NCBI GenBank assembly: GCA_030266845.1
Contig: JAJDIT010000005.1
Span: forward strand, 1 to 64,000
DNA length: 64,000 nucleotides
Source: Acholeplasma sp. OttesenSCG-928-E16
GTDB taxonomy: Bacteria; Bacillota_I; Bacilli_A; Acholeplasmatales; Acholeplasmataceae
Direction of reading: 5' to 3'
Part shown: piece by piece, positions 17,844 through 26,131 of the stretch
Numbering within the stretch: position 1 is the first letter of the stretch
How the letters are laid out: the number at the start of each line of letters is the position of its first letter
Translations under genes and position numbers: made by a program
Notes under the pieces: model-generated
Database searches by the model: none
What the model saw: only the letters and a program-made list of their open reading frames with translations
Told to the model about the DNA's origin: nothing

Positions 17844-20795
17844 TTTTATCGCATCAACAGGTTTTTTTCTAGAAGTACTGTAGACAGGAATGAAACTTGC
17901 GATAAGTGCAACAGCAATTGATATTAATAACATCAATATAGCTTGTCTAATTCCAAATACTAATATAGTGATTAAAAGTCCAATTTGGTTTCTAAATGCT
18001 AATAATAAGAAGTAAATTCCTGTTAAAGCAATAACCAAACCGATGATAAAACTAATCAATGATATTATTAAACTTTCCAAAAAGAAAATTTTAAACACAT
18101 CACTTGACTTAGCTCCAATAGCTCGCAAAATACCAATCTCTCGTTTCTTATAAGTTATTGATGTAGAAATAAAATTAAATAATAATAGTGCCGCAAACAC
18201 TGCAAACCCAATACCAACATAAATGAAATATTTAGCTATTTGCTCAATAGTATTATTTAATTGACTAATTAAAACATTAACTGGGTCTTTAATTGAATAA
18301 TGGTAATCATTGCTATCTAATATATCAAGATGTTTTGCTAAAGAAACATTTCTACTGTCATTACTATTAAGGCCGGCTGATACTTGATATATGTTTGATA
18401 CAGGGAAATTGTCATTATATGTTTTTTCCGTCATAGAACAAGAAACGTATCCATATTCAAAGAATGAAATACCAACTAAAGTTAATGGTAAACTTTTTTC
18501 TTCATCATTATACATGTCCTTGAATTTAAAACTAAATGAAATATTGTTATCATCGATGTATTTATTAACATTTTCAACATATTCTTTATGCAGTTGGGAA
18601 TGAATTAATTCAAGGATTTCCTCTCCTGACAAAATATCTGCTCCAAGTGGATTTTCATCACTAAATTCATCTTCTAAATAGCGTAAGTAAGAAGAATAAT
18701 TGAGACTATTTATGATTTCTAGAATTCTATCTTCACTTACAACTTGTGACTCAAGTTCTTCTCTAACATATTCCTTAAATTTATCAGAAATTGAAAAATA
18801 AATATTTTTAACATAGTTTTCATAAGCATTATAAAACTCCTTAGTAACATCATTATAGTAATTAGGTGCTCCTGATGAGGAAAACATCTTATCTAAAGTA
18901 TTAGAACTTACGGTAATTTCGTTAGTATTTAAAGTATCCTTATTATCATCAAAAAATATTGTGTTGAAGTCTGAACTATAAAACATTGAATGGTTAAACC
19001 AATATTCCGAATAATTTGCATTCATCATAAATACATTATAGTTATCACCTATTTCAAAAACAGTGTCTTTAGTATTTGGTGCAAAATCTTTGGAAACAAA
19101 TAAAGAAGAATGAAATCCGTATTCCTTTAAAGTAGTTAACTCCATGTAATTAAAGTTACTTGAATATCCGCTTTCTTTAACATCAGCATATCTAGAAGCA
19201 TCAAAATTAGTGTCTAATATACCAACAACTTTATAAATAACCTCACTGTTATTATATAGATTCTTACCAATTAAGTCTTGATAGGAATTAATCTTTACTA
19301 TATTTTCTTCATTATCTTTTATACCGTATTTTACATAACCCTCTGCCGCATATTTTGATAGTACAATTTCATTATCTAATATAGGAAGAGATCCTTCAAG
19401 AGAGTAACCAAAGTCATTTAAAAACTCATTTGATATTACAGTATAGTTAGTAATTAGATCAAGGAAATATGGATTACTATCCCCCCACCACTCAGGTCCT
19501 GAGAAGATTCTTAGAGAAAAGCCTTTTAGCTTATAAGATTTATGAAAATTAAAATCACTATATTTAGTTTCGATATCCTTTAAATCCGTTTCTAATAATG
19601 GAACAGGAACGCTATACCAGTCTGAAATTTTTTGTTCTTTAGTAAAGGTTAAAGCATTAATATTAGAATCTCTTAATGACCTAATTGAGTTATTATATTT
19701 GTCATATGATCCAGCAGTGTCTGCTATTCCAAATAAAGCAATGGAAATAGCTGATAACAAAATAGTAAAAAAGAGTCTAATTGGTTTTGTCTTTAAACTA
19801 CTTAAAGCCATTTTTAATGAATATCTTATTGGTAATCTTCCTTTAATTAATTTAAAAGAAGATGTAATTTCATCCTTTTTATAATCACTTTCTATAGTAT
19901 CTCTAAATGACTCTTTATTACCATCATTATCAATTCTAGCCCCTTTTTTAAAATCTAGATTTGAATTAACATCTTTAGATAAAATGATATCTGATTCATT
20001 AGTTTCAATAAAGGCTAAAATATCTTCCTTTTCTTTTGAAGACAGTTTATGACCTTTTTTGACATGGACTATTTTATTATCTATTATAGAGATTCCATCA
20101 GATACAACAGTACTTTTTGATTGGTATTTTGTTATATCACTTATAACTTCTCCGTCTTTAAACTCAATAACACGGTCACCATAATATTCGGCATATTCAC
20201 GGTCATGAGATACAATTATAACTAATTTTTCTTTTGAAAGTTTCTTAAGTGTTTCAAATACTTGTTTACCGGTATTTGAATCTAGAGCACCAGTTGGTTC
20301 ATCCGCTAAGATAATCTCGGGATTTTTTATTAAAGCTCTTGCGATAGCAACACGTTGTTTTTGACCACCAGATAGTTCAGCTGGTTTTCTATTTGCATAT
20401 CCTACTAAATCTACTTCAGAAAGTATTTTCTCAATAGTTTGTTGATCTGCTTTTTCATTTTGAAGTTCTAAAGCAAGACCTATGTTTTTTCCAATTGAAA
20501 ACTCATCTAGAATATTATATTCTTGGAAAATAAAACCAACATAAGTATTTCTATAACTATCAAAATCTGCTTGTGAAAAATTAATCGATGATTTATCTTT
20601 AATAATTATTTCACCTGAATCGTATTTATCAAGCCCTCCAAGTAAGTTTAGTAATGTTGATTTACCACTACCAGATTTACCTAAGATAAATACCATTCCT
20701 TTTTCATTAAAATCAATTGATACATTATTTAAGGCAACTACAGGTTCGCCTTTTTTGGGGTAATACGTTTTTTTGATATTTCTAATTTGCAGCAT
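17835..20795 (-). CDS. MacB/FtsX-type ABC transporter, ATPase fused to permease
   Basis: 986-residue fusion. Residues 1-225 are an ABC ATPase of the LolD/MacB group: Walker A GKSGSGKSTLL, signature LSGGQKQRVAIARAL, Walker B ILADEPTGALD, H-loop SHD. A charged linker (about 235-320) leads to one membrane segment near 340-360, a large extracellular domain to about 840, then three more segments with an FtsX domain (TYKKREIGILRAIGAKSSDVFKIF). This four-TM plan is that of MacB-like mechanotransducers, which act on peptides, antibiotics or lipoproteins and do not carry substrate across the membrane themselves. The last codons lie in the 56-bp repeat, suggesting insertion of this gene between a neighbouring permease gene and its terminator. 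Confidence 0.88.
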   Translation of the reverse strand: MLQIRNIKKTYYPKKGEPVVALNNVSIDFNEKGMVFILGKSGSGKSTLLNLLGGLDKYDSGEIIIKDKSSINFSQADFDSYRNTYVGFIFQEYNILDEFSIGKNIGLALELQNEKADQQTIEKILSEVDLVGYANRKPAELSGGQKQRVAIARALIKNPEIILADEPTGALDSNTGKQVFETLKKLSKEKLVIIVSHDREYAEYYGDRVIEFKDGEVISDITKYQSKSTVVSDGISIIDNKIVHVKKGHKLSSKEKEDILAFIETNESDIILSKDVNSNLDFKKGARIDNDGNKESFRDTIESDYKKDEITSSFKLIKGRLPIRYSLKMALSSLKTKPIRLFFTILLSAISIALFGIADTAGSYDKYNNSIRSLRDSNINALTFTKEQKISDWYSVPVPLLETDLKDIETKYSDFNFHKSYKLKGFSLRIFSGPEWWGDSNPYFLDLITNYTVISNEFLNDFGYSLEGSLPILDNEIVLSKYAAEGYVKYGIKDNEENIVKINSYQDLIGKNLYNNSEVIYKVVGILDTNFDASRYADVKESGYSSNFNYMELTTLKEYGFHSSLFVSKDFAPNTKDTVFEIGDNYNVFMMNANYSEYWFNHSMFYSSDFNTIFFDDNKDTLNTNEITVSSNTLDKMFSSSGAPNYYNDVTKEFYNAYENYVKNIYFSISDKFKEYVREELESQVVSEDRILEIINSLNYSSYLRYLEDEFSDENPLGADILSGEEILELIHSQLHKEYVENVNKYIDDNNISFSFKFKDMYNDEEKSLPLTLVGISFFEYGYVSCSMTEKTYNDNFPVSNIYQVSAGLNSNDSRNVSLAKHLDILDSNDYHYSIKDPVNVLISQLNNTIEQIAKYFIYVGIGFAVFAALLLFNFISTSITYKKREIGILRAIGAKSSDVFKIFFLESLIISLISFIIGLVIALTGIYFLLLAFRNQIGLLITILVFGIRQAILMLLISIAVALIASFIPVYSTSRKKPVDAIKNL

Positions 20796-20944
20796 AATCC
20801 GCCCTCCAATGATGCTATTTTAACATTAATCATTTAGTAATGCACTACTCCATTTATCTTTCTTAAAAAAGATTACCGCTATTTGGATAGAGCCCATCTT
20901 TTAAGGTAAGAATGACTGAAAATTATCAAAAATTATTTGATACC

Positions 20945-20976
20945 AATAATAAGATATATTTGTTTTATTGACCAAT
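20945..20976 (-). promoter_or_regulatory. candidate promoter and operator of the MacB-type ABC gene
   Basis: On the minus strand TTGGTC, an 18-nt spacer and TATTAT lie about 150 nt before the start codon. The -35 overlaps the imperfect inverted repeat GAACCGATTGGTC (20970-20982 on the plus strand as its complement), which resembles TetR-family sites. Weak evidence. No regulator gene is adjacent except the GntR of the next operon. Confidence 0.3.
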
Positions 20977-21002
20977 CGGTTCATTTTTTTAACCAAACAA
21001 AG

Positions 21003-21048
21003 AAAAAAAGACGAATCAATCAATATATAATGATTGAAAAGTCCTTTT
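21003..21048 (-). terminator. terminator after the ABC-2 permease gene
   Basis: On the minus strand AAAAGGAC pairs with GTCTTTTT, and inside it CAATCA pairs with TGATTG. A run of seven T follows. It lies 3' of the permease stop and closes the gntR operon. Confidence 0.7.
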
Positions 21049-21060
21049 GTCAGCAGTTTG

Positions 21061-21116
21061 AGCATCAGCAAGCTGGTGCTTTTCTAATTAATAAGTAATT
21101 ACCAATACTAAAGATT
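21061..21116. repeat. 56-bp perfect direct repeat, copy 2
   Basis: Identical to 17788-17843, same orientation. This copy encodes the last 15 or so residues and stop of the ABC-2 permease (reading IGNYLLIRKAPAC) and the hairpin arms, but lacks the flanking T run that makes copy 1 a terminator. The coding sense here suggests that this is the parental sequence. Confidence 0.95.
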
Positions 21117-21805
21117 AATGATAGCCCTATAAAGAACGAAAAGGCAATATATGGATTAGGAATCTTCATCTTCAATCCCAAACAGTAACTAAAGAGAGTT
21201 CCTAACGCTCCTCCTAAATTAACTTTAGTAAGCAATGTTACAAAAAGAATAATTAAAGCTGCTAGAAGAATTGAACCTAATATAATTAGTTTTCCTCTTT
21301 TTGAAGTCCGATAAAGAACCATCCTAATAAACCAACCAAATGTAAAAGCAAAAGTTAAAGCCCCAAAAGTCCATATAAACATACTAATAAAATCCATTTT
21401 ATACATAAAGGCAAATATAATTATTGGAGATCCAATAGCATCAGCCAAATATTCTATCGAAACAGTTAATAAGGACCATGCAAATGAGGTTAATAAAGAG
21501 ATTAAAAGCGATGTGATAAAATAGGTTTTTCTTGATAAACCGTTTTGAATAGAAAAGGTAAAAGTACTTTTAAAGAAAGCAACCCCAATAATCGCTATCC
21601 AAGATATAGCAACTATATCATATGACCCAGCTTTAGCTTCATTTGAATCGGCAAATATTCCAACTAAAGTGGTAGCAAGCAAATTAAAAACTAAACAAAT
21701 CAAAAATCCTAAGGTTTGACTAGAGTAACAATAAACGATGAATTTAGAAATAGCGATCGCTTTTCTTTTTTTAACGTTATATGGTTTTATTGCATTTTCA
21801 TTCAT
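21065..21805 (-). CDS. ABC-2 type transporter permease
   Basis: 246-residue membrane protein with six predicted hydrophobic segments, paired with the ATPase upstream (8-nt overlap). The order GntR regulator, ATPase, permease matches the ytr/bcr-type operons of Firmicutes, which answer to cell-envelope antibiotics or cationic peptides. The substrate cannot be read from sequence. Its final codons fall inside the 56-bp repeat. Confidence 0.82.
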   Translation of the reverse strand: MNENAIKPYNVKKRKAIAISKFIVYCYSSQTLGFLICLVFNLLATTLVGIFADSNEAKAGSYDIVAISWIAIIGVAFFKSTFTFSIQNGLSRKTYFITSLLISLLTSFAWSLLTVSIEYLADAIGSPIIIFAFMYKMDFISMFIWTFGALTFAFTFGWFIRMVLYRTSKRGKLIILGSILLAALIILFVTLLTKVNLGGALGTLFSYCLGLKMKIPNPYIAFSFFIGLSLIFSIGNYLLIRKAPAC

Positions 21806-22676
21806 TTTTTGTGCCTCCTTTTTCCGTTAAGCAGATGAATAAATCTTGTAGTTTTCCACTAGAAAGATCTAAATTGCATTTTGATATTTCATCTTTACTA
21901 TAACTTTCATCTTTTAAAAGTGTTGCGCTATAAAAGTTTCCAATGTTATCGATTTTTAGCACCTTTTTATCCTTAATATAATTTTCAACACTATTCTTTG
22001 AACCAGATACAATATATGCTAAATTTAAGACATTATCTATCTCATCATCAACGATGATCTTTCCGTCATTAATGATTATTGCATGTTCTATTACATCTTG
22101 AACCTCATCAATTAAGTGAGTTGATATAATGATTGTTTTAGGCTCTTTTGTATAGCTTTCTAATAATCTTTTATAAAACAAAGCTCGATAATTAGCGTCC
22201 AGTCCTAATACTGGTTCATCAAATATCATAATGCTAGTATTAGATGCTAGTGTTAATATTAGTTTTAAAATCCCTTTATATCCTGTTGATAATTGACTTA
22301 CTTTCTTATTAGTGTTTAAATCAAAATCTTTTGAGAGTTGATAAGCATAATCAATATCAAAGTATTGATGGATATCCTTAGCTAACAAAAAACACTTTTT
22401 CACCCTTATTTCTAAAGGATATGTGGCGTTTTCGGTCATCCCAAATATTTTACTTTGAGCAACCGTGTTTTCAGTAGCGCTATCATCATCAATATAAATC
22501 TCTCCAGAGGTTGGAAATAATCGATTAGTAATCATATTGATAAGTGTAGATTTACCGGCTCCATTTCTGCCTAGCAATGCATATATTTTGTTTTCTTCAA
22601 ATGTTAGGTTAACATTATCAACAGCGATCAGTTCATCAAATTTTTTTGTAAGGTTAATTGTTTTTATTGTACTCAT
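21798..22676 (-). CDS. ABC transporter ATP-binding protein (YtrB-like)
   Basis: 292 residues. Walker A LLGRNGAGKSTLI, Walker B IMIFDEPVLGLDA and the switch STHLIDEVQ are clear. The signature motif is degenerate (LSTGYKG in place of LSGGQ), which is common in the YtrB/CcmA-like group. The C-terminal 70 residues are a family-specific accessory domain. It overlaps gntR by 23 nt and the permease by 8 nt, so all three are translated from one message. Confidence 0.9.
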   Translation of the reverse strand: MSTIKTINLTKKFDELIAVDNVNLTFEENKIYALLGRNGAGKSTLINMITNRLFPTSGEIYIDDDSATENTVAQSKIFGMTENATYPLEIRVKKCFLLAKDIHQYFDIDYAYQLSKDFDLNTNKKVSQLSTGYKGILKLILTLASNTSIMIFDEPVLGLDANYRALFYKRLLESYTKEPKTIIISTHLIDEVQDVIEHAIIINDGKIIVDDEIDNVLNLAYIVSGSKNSVENYIKDKKVLKIDNIGNFYSATLLKDESYSKDEISKCNLDLSSGKLQDLFICLTEKGGTKNE

Positions 22677-23043
22677 TTTCTTTCCCTTTCTTCAATAAAA
22701 AGTCTAGTTCTTGTTCTGTTATTTCTAGTTTTTTGCCTTCTTCATATAATGGAATAATATATTTTTCATAAAAATCCCCATATCTTTTTTTTCTAATTTT
22801 TTCTTTAGCTCCGCTTGTAACAAACATTCCAATCCCTCGTTTCTTATAAATTATTCCCTCATCCACCAATAGGTTAACACCCTTATTGGAGGTGGCAGGA
22901 TTTATTTTGAAACTAATAGATATTTCAGTAGAAGAGGGTATTTGTGTCTCCTCCTCAAAAACTCCTTTTAAAATGTTGTCTTCGATTGCTTCTGCTATTA
23001 ATAAAAATAGCGGTTTATCTGGATTGTTTAAATCTATTTTCAT
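22654..23043 (-). CDS. GntR-family regulator, YtrA subfamily
   Basis: 129-residue repressor. An N-terminal winged helix (about 8-75) shows the GntR pattern, LIAEAIEDNILKG, then IPSSTEISISFKINPATSNKGVN, then GIIYKKRGIGMFV. The C-terminal part is a short helical dimerisation domain, as in YtrA, not the large FadR or HutC effector domain. It leads its own ABC operon and probably represses it through the inverted repeat at 23062-23080. It starts at the ATG at 23043 with AGGTGATC before it. Confidence 0.92.
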   Translation of the reverse strand: MKIDLNNPDKPLFLLIAEAIEDNILKGVFEEETQIPSSTEISISFKINPATSNKGVNLLVDEGIIYKKRGIGMFVTSGAKEKIRKKRYGDFYEKYIIPLYEEGKKLEITEQELDFLLKKGKENEYNKNN

Positions 23044-23061
23044 GTGATCACCTTTAACTTA

Positions 23062-23080
23062 AGTGGTTAATTACTCCACT
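23062..23080 (-). promoter_or_regulatory. candidate GntR (YtrA-type) operator
   Basis: Inverted repeat AGTGG-N9-CCACT placed right at the expected transcription start of the gntR operon, between the -10 box and the start codon. Its position suits autorepression. Confidence 0.5.
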
Positions 23081-23090
23081 AACTAACCTT

Positions 23091-23119
23091 ATTATAACAA
23101 CCAAAGAAATTCATGTCAA
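23091..23119 (-). promoter_or_regulatory. consensus sigma-A promoter of the gntR-ABC operon
   Basis: Perfect TTGACA (minus strand, 23119-23114), 17-nt spacer, perfect TATAAT (23096-23091). This is the strongest promoter in the window and makes sense only if it is normally repressed. Confidence 0.85.
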
Positions 23120-23152
23120 CTAATTTTTTTAATATTTTTTCTTTATTACATA

Positions 23153-23177
23153 AAAAAATAAGCCGATGGCTTATTTT
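23153..23177 (-). terminator. terminator after acpP
   Basis: On the minus strand AAAATAAGCC, loop ATC, GGCTTATTTT and a T run. The stem includes the stop codon of acpP. Confidence 0.85.
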
Positions 23178-23401
23178 ACGTTTTTTTCTATGAAATTTAC
23201 CATATCTCCGATAGTTTTGACATCCTTCATTGCTTCATCGCTAATTTCAATATCAAACTCATCTTCAATCGCCATGATGACTTCTACCGCGTCTATTGAA
23301 TCGGCTCCTAAATCATCAACTAAACTTGCCTCTAAAGTGATTTTTTCTTCTGGAACGTTAAGTTCGTTCGCTATAATCTTTTTAACTTTTTCGAAAACCA
23401 T
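23171..23401 (-). CDS. acpP: acyl carrier protein
   Basis: 76-residue acidic four-helix carrier of fatty-acyl chains. The phosphopantetheine site is in LVDDLGADSIDAVEV, with the modified serine at residue 35 (DSI in place of the commoner DSL). The true start is the ATG at 23401 with AAGGAGG before it. The reading frame extends further upstream only by accident, through the promoter. It is transcribed alone. No fatty acid synthesis genes surround it, so whether it feeds FASII or only phospholipid acyltransfer from imported acids cannot be told here. Confidence 0.95.
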   Translation of the reverse strand: MVFEKVKKIIANELNVPEEKITLEASLVDDLGADSIDAVEVIMAIEDEFDIEISDEAMKDVKTIGDMVNFIEKNVK

Positions 23402-23425
23402 AGGTATATCCTCCTTACCGCAATT

Positions 23426-23454
23426 AGTATAAAACATAATAGGTATTTTGTCAA
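23426..23454 (-). promoter_or_regulatory. sigma-A promoter of acpP
   Basis: TTGACA, 17-nt spacer and TATACT on the minus strand, in the short gap between malQ and acpP. Good match, expected for a highly expressed gene. Confidence 0.8.
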
Positions 23455-23463
23455 TCAAAAGTC

Positions 23464-24939
23464 TTATTTGCTTCTGCCAGTTAAAATAGTTAAATTCTTT
23501 ATTTTGTTTAATAGATTTTCATCAAAATCTTCTTTTAATGCGCGCCACTTCCAGTTGTTTCCAAGAGTCGCTGGCGTATTCATCCTCGCACTATTATCTA
23601 ACCCTAGATAATCTTGAAGTGGTATAATCGCTATTTTAGCAACTGAAGTTAGTGCACATTTAACTAAACTATCAACGTCTCTTTTGTTATTTGCGTTAAT
23701 ATATTTTAAGCAAAAGTCCAAATCAGTATCACTTAAGCTATCAAACCAAGATCTGGTTGTTTCGTTATCATGAGTTCCGGTATAAACAATGGAATTATAA
23801 GGATGATGATGTGGTAAATAGTCACTATCACTTTTCGCATCAAAGGCAAACTGTAACAATTTCATTCCCGGATAATTAGTTTCTTTTAAAAGATTTCTTA
23901 CTTCATCTGTCACATTTCCTAAATCCTCAGCAATTATATTTAGTTTTCCTAATTTATATTCAATTGTTTTAAAGAAGTCGATACCAGGTCCTTTTTTCCA
24001 AAAGCCGTTTCTAGCTGTTTTTTCATTAAACTTGATGCAAAAATAGTTCTCAAAACCAATGAAATGATCAATCCTTACTAAATCAAATAGCCTATTAGCA
24101 TTTTTTAATCTTTCTATCCACCAATTATAGTCATCACTTACTATATGATCCCAGTTATAAAGCGGATTACCCCAAAGCTGACCATCTTCGCTAAATTTAT
24201 CGGGTGGAACGCCAGCTACATAATTAGGAGCTAAATCTTCGTTTAGATCAAATAAATATGGCCTTGCCCAAACATCACTAGAATCAAGAGCAACATAAAT
24301 CGGCATATCACCGATTATTTTGATATTATTTTTATTTGCGTACTCTTTTAGTGAATACCACTGTTCATAAAAGTTATATTGTAAAAAAGAATAAAATTCA
24401 ATTCGATCAAAAAGCATTTTTTGATATCTATCCATCGCTTTTATTTCTCTTTTTTTAATATCATCAGGCCATTCTTGAAAGCTAACTCCCTTAAAATGCT
24501 CTTTTATAGCCATAAAAAAAGCATAATCATATAGCCAATAAGCATTATCTTTTTTAAAGTTTTGATATTTATTAGAGGTAATATCAAATCTCTTATAAGC
24601 TTTCATTAAGATCAAGTATCTTTTTTCGTATTGATCTTTATAGTCAACACTTTTATTATTAATTACTTTGATATTTATTTCTACTTTTTTTAATAACCCA
24701 ATATCTACTAAAAAATCTAAGTCAATAAAATAGGGATTTCCAGCAAAAGCTGAAAATGTTTGATATGGAGAATCACCAAATGAAGTATGACCTAATGGTA
24801 GTATTTGCCAAAAGGCTTGTTTTGATTTATTTAAAAAATCGATAAATGAATACGCCTCACTACCAAAAGTTCCAATACCATATGGACTAGGAAGACTTGA
24901 TACATGTAATAGTATTCCACTTTCTCTTATTTTTGACAT
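23464..24939 (-). CDS. malQ: 4-alpha-glucanotransferase (amylomaltase)
   Basis: GH77 enzyme that disproportionates maltodextrins, 491 residues, normal for bacterial amylomaltase. It starts RESGILLHVSSLPSPYGIGTFG, then has the family motifs LGHTSFGDSPYQ, IIGDMPIYVALDSSDVW, the catalytic Asp in VRIDHFIGFENY, the acid/base Glu in IAEDLGNVT, and VYTGTHDNETT. No signal peptide, so cytosolic. It works with the maltodextrin phosphorylase at 28109: MalQ lengthens short dextrins and releases glucose, the phosphorylase trims them to glucose 1-phosphate. It faces the LacI regulator across a shared control region. Confidence 0.96.
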   Translation of the reverse strand: MSKIRESGILLHVSSLPSPYGIGTFGSEAYSFIDFLNKSKQAFWQILPLGHTSFGDSPYQTFSAFAGNPYFIDLDFLVDIGLLKKVEINIKVINNKSVDYKDQYEKRYLILMKAYKRFDITSNKYQNFKKDNAYWLYDYAFFMAIKEHFKGVSFQEWPDDIKKREIKAMDRYQKMLFDRIEFYSFLQYNFYEQWYSLKEYANKNNIKIIGDMPIYVALDSSDVWARPYLFDLNEDLAPNYVAGVPPDKFSEDGQLWGNPLYNWDHIVSDDYNWWIERLKNANRLFDLVRIDHFIGFENYFCIKFNEKTARNGFWKKGPGIDFFKTIEYKLGKLNIIAEDLGNVTDEVRNLLKETNYPGMKLLQFAFDAKSDSDYLPHHHPYNSIVYTGTHDNETTRSWFDSLSDTDLDFCLKYINANNKRDVDSLVKCALTSVAKIAIIPLQDYLGLDNSARMNTPATLGNNWKWRALKEDFDENLLNKIKNLTILTGRSK

Positions 24940-24980
24940 TGTTTATCCTCATAATATCCTATATTATTATTTTATCATAG

Positions 24981-25001
24981 CACAATATATTATATATTGT
25001 G
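24981..25001. promoter_or_regulatory. 21-nt palindrome in the malQ/lacI control region
   Basis: Arms CACAATATAT and ATATATTGTG around a single T, perfectly symmetric. It overlaps the upstream part of the malQ promoter and abuts the LacI-type operator at 24999. It could be a second regulator site. Confidence 0.4.
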
Positions 25002-25014
25002 TTATCGGTTTCAT
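24999..25014. promoter_or_regulatory. candidate LacI/CcpA-type operator, malQ/lacI
   Basis: GTGTTATCGGTTTCAT. It shares the pattern RTGNNAYCGNTTTCWT with sites at 30536 (phosphorylase) and 36719 (malE/pullulanase), each with the central CG typical of LacI-family operators and cre boxes. Confidence 0.5.
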
Positions 25015-25045
25015 TTTTTTAATATTTTTGATAGCTTAAAATTAT

Positions 25046-25074
25046 TTGTCTTTCCTCTAAAAAAATGCTATATT
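25046..25074 (+). promoter_or_regulatory. promoter of the lacI-type gene
   Basis: TTGTCT, 17-nt spacer, TATATT with a TGC extended -10. The 16 bases AAAAAATGCTATATTA recur exactly in the promoter at 61740-61768. Confidence 0.65.
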
Positions 25075-25098
25075 AAAGATTGAAGGATAGGTGATAAA

Positions 25099-26076
25099 GT
25101 GAAACCAACCATTAGGGATGTTGCTAAAAAAGCGAACGTATCGGTATCCACTGTATCTAGAGTCATAAATCAAAAAGGATATGTCCATGAAAGCACTAAG
25201 GAAGCGGTTGACAAGGCTATTAGGGATTTAGGTTTTATTCCTAATCAATTAGCTAGATCATTAACCAGCCGAAGTTCTAGTATAGTGGGAGTTATTTTCC
25301 CACATATCGGCCCGAGTTTTTATGGTGAATTATTAGAAGGAATAGAATCCCAAGCTACTTCTTATGGTTATAAAATTATCTTTTGTCACACTAACGATGA
25401 TCCTAATAGGGAATTAGAGTATATCAATTTTTTTGAGCAATATAATATTGATGGATTGATTGTCGCATCTAATTTCAGTAATACTGAAGCCCTCGATAAT
25501 CTTAATATTCCGATTGTTACAATCGATCATATCTGGGACGAAAACATTCCTTCGATTACTTCAGATAATGTTGAAGGAGGGTATTTAGCAGCTAAACACT
25601 TTTATGAAACTGGTTGTAAGAAAGTATTATTATTTAGAGGCCCTTCATTCTTATTAACTACTATTGAAAGAACGATGGGGTTCATGAGATTTGCTGATAA
25701 AGTTGATATGGAAGTTTTAATTTATGATTTTGATATTGTCAATCCAGATTTCAAATTGATTAAAAAAACAATAGTTAATAATAATGGAATTGATGGAATA
25801 TTTGCATTTTCTGATACTATCGCCTTTGTAACATCTAGCGCACTAAGCGACTTAAAAATAAATGTTCCTGGTGAAGTATCATTGATCGGTTATGATAATT
25901 CAATCTTCTCGAAGTGGAATACACCAGCACTTACAACAATCAACCAATCTATTAAGTTTTTAGGTCAACAAAGCCTTATTTCACTAGTGAAACTAATAAA
26001 AAATGAGCCTCTTGAGCAATTCCATGAAGTCGTTGGAGTATCACTTGTCTTAAGAGAGTCAACAAAAAAAATATAA
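25099..26076 (+). CDS. LacI-family regulator, probably of maltodextrin use (MalR-like)
   Basis: 325 residues, standard LacI/GalR length. The DNA-binding head is at 1-60: TIRDVAKKANVSVSTVSRVIN, then the hinge helix FIPNQLARSLTSR. A periplasmic-binding-like sensor domain follows (VGVIFPHIGPSFYGELLEGI, IDGLIVAS, IDGIFAFSDTIA, SLIGYDNS). The start is a GTG at 25099 with AGGTGAT upstream. It is divergent from malQ and stands at the head of the starch locus, so control of malQ, the phosphorylase, the mal transport operon and the pullulanase through the three matching operators is the likely job. CcpA itself cannot be excluded, but the context favours a local regulator. Confidence 0.88.
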   Translation: MKPTIRDVAKKANVSVSTVSRVINQKGYVHESTKEAVDKAIRDLGFIPNQLARSLTSRSSSIVGVIFPHIGPSFYGELLEGIESQATSYGYKIIFCHTNDDPNRELEYINFFEQYNIDGLIVASNFSNTEALDNLNIPIVTIDHIWDENIPSITSDNVEGGYLAAKHFYETGCKKVLLFRGPSFLLTTIERTMGFMRFADKVDMEVLIYDFDIVNPDFKLIKKTIVNNNGIDGIFAFSDTIAFVTSSALSDLKINVPGEVSLIGYDNSIFSKWNTPALTTINQSIKFLGQQSLISLVKLIKNEPLEQFHEVVGVSLVLRESTKKI

Positions 26077-26086
26077 GTTTATTCTT

Positions 26087-26125
26087 AAAAATGCGAAACC
26101 AATTATTAAAGGTTTCGCATTTTTT
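26087..26125 (+). terminator. terminator between lacI-type gene and the kinase gene
   Basis: AAAAATGCGAAACC pairs with GGTTTCGCATTTTT around a 10-nt loop. T-rich on both sides, so it can end both converging genes. Confidence 0.85.
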
Positions 26126-26131
26126 ATTGCA

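Noticed and set aside
24981-25001. NrdR box
   Set aside because: The CACAATAT...ATATTGTG arms recall NrdR boxes, but the symmetry centre and length do not fit and no nrd gene is near.
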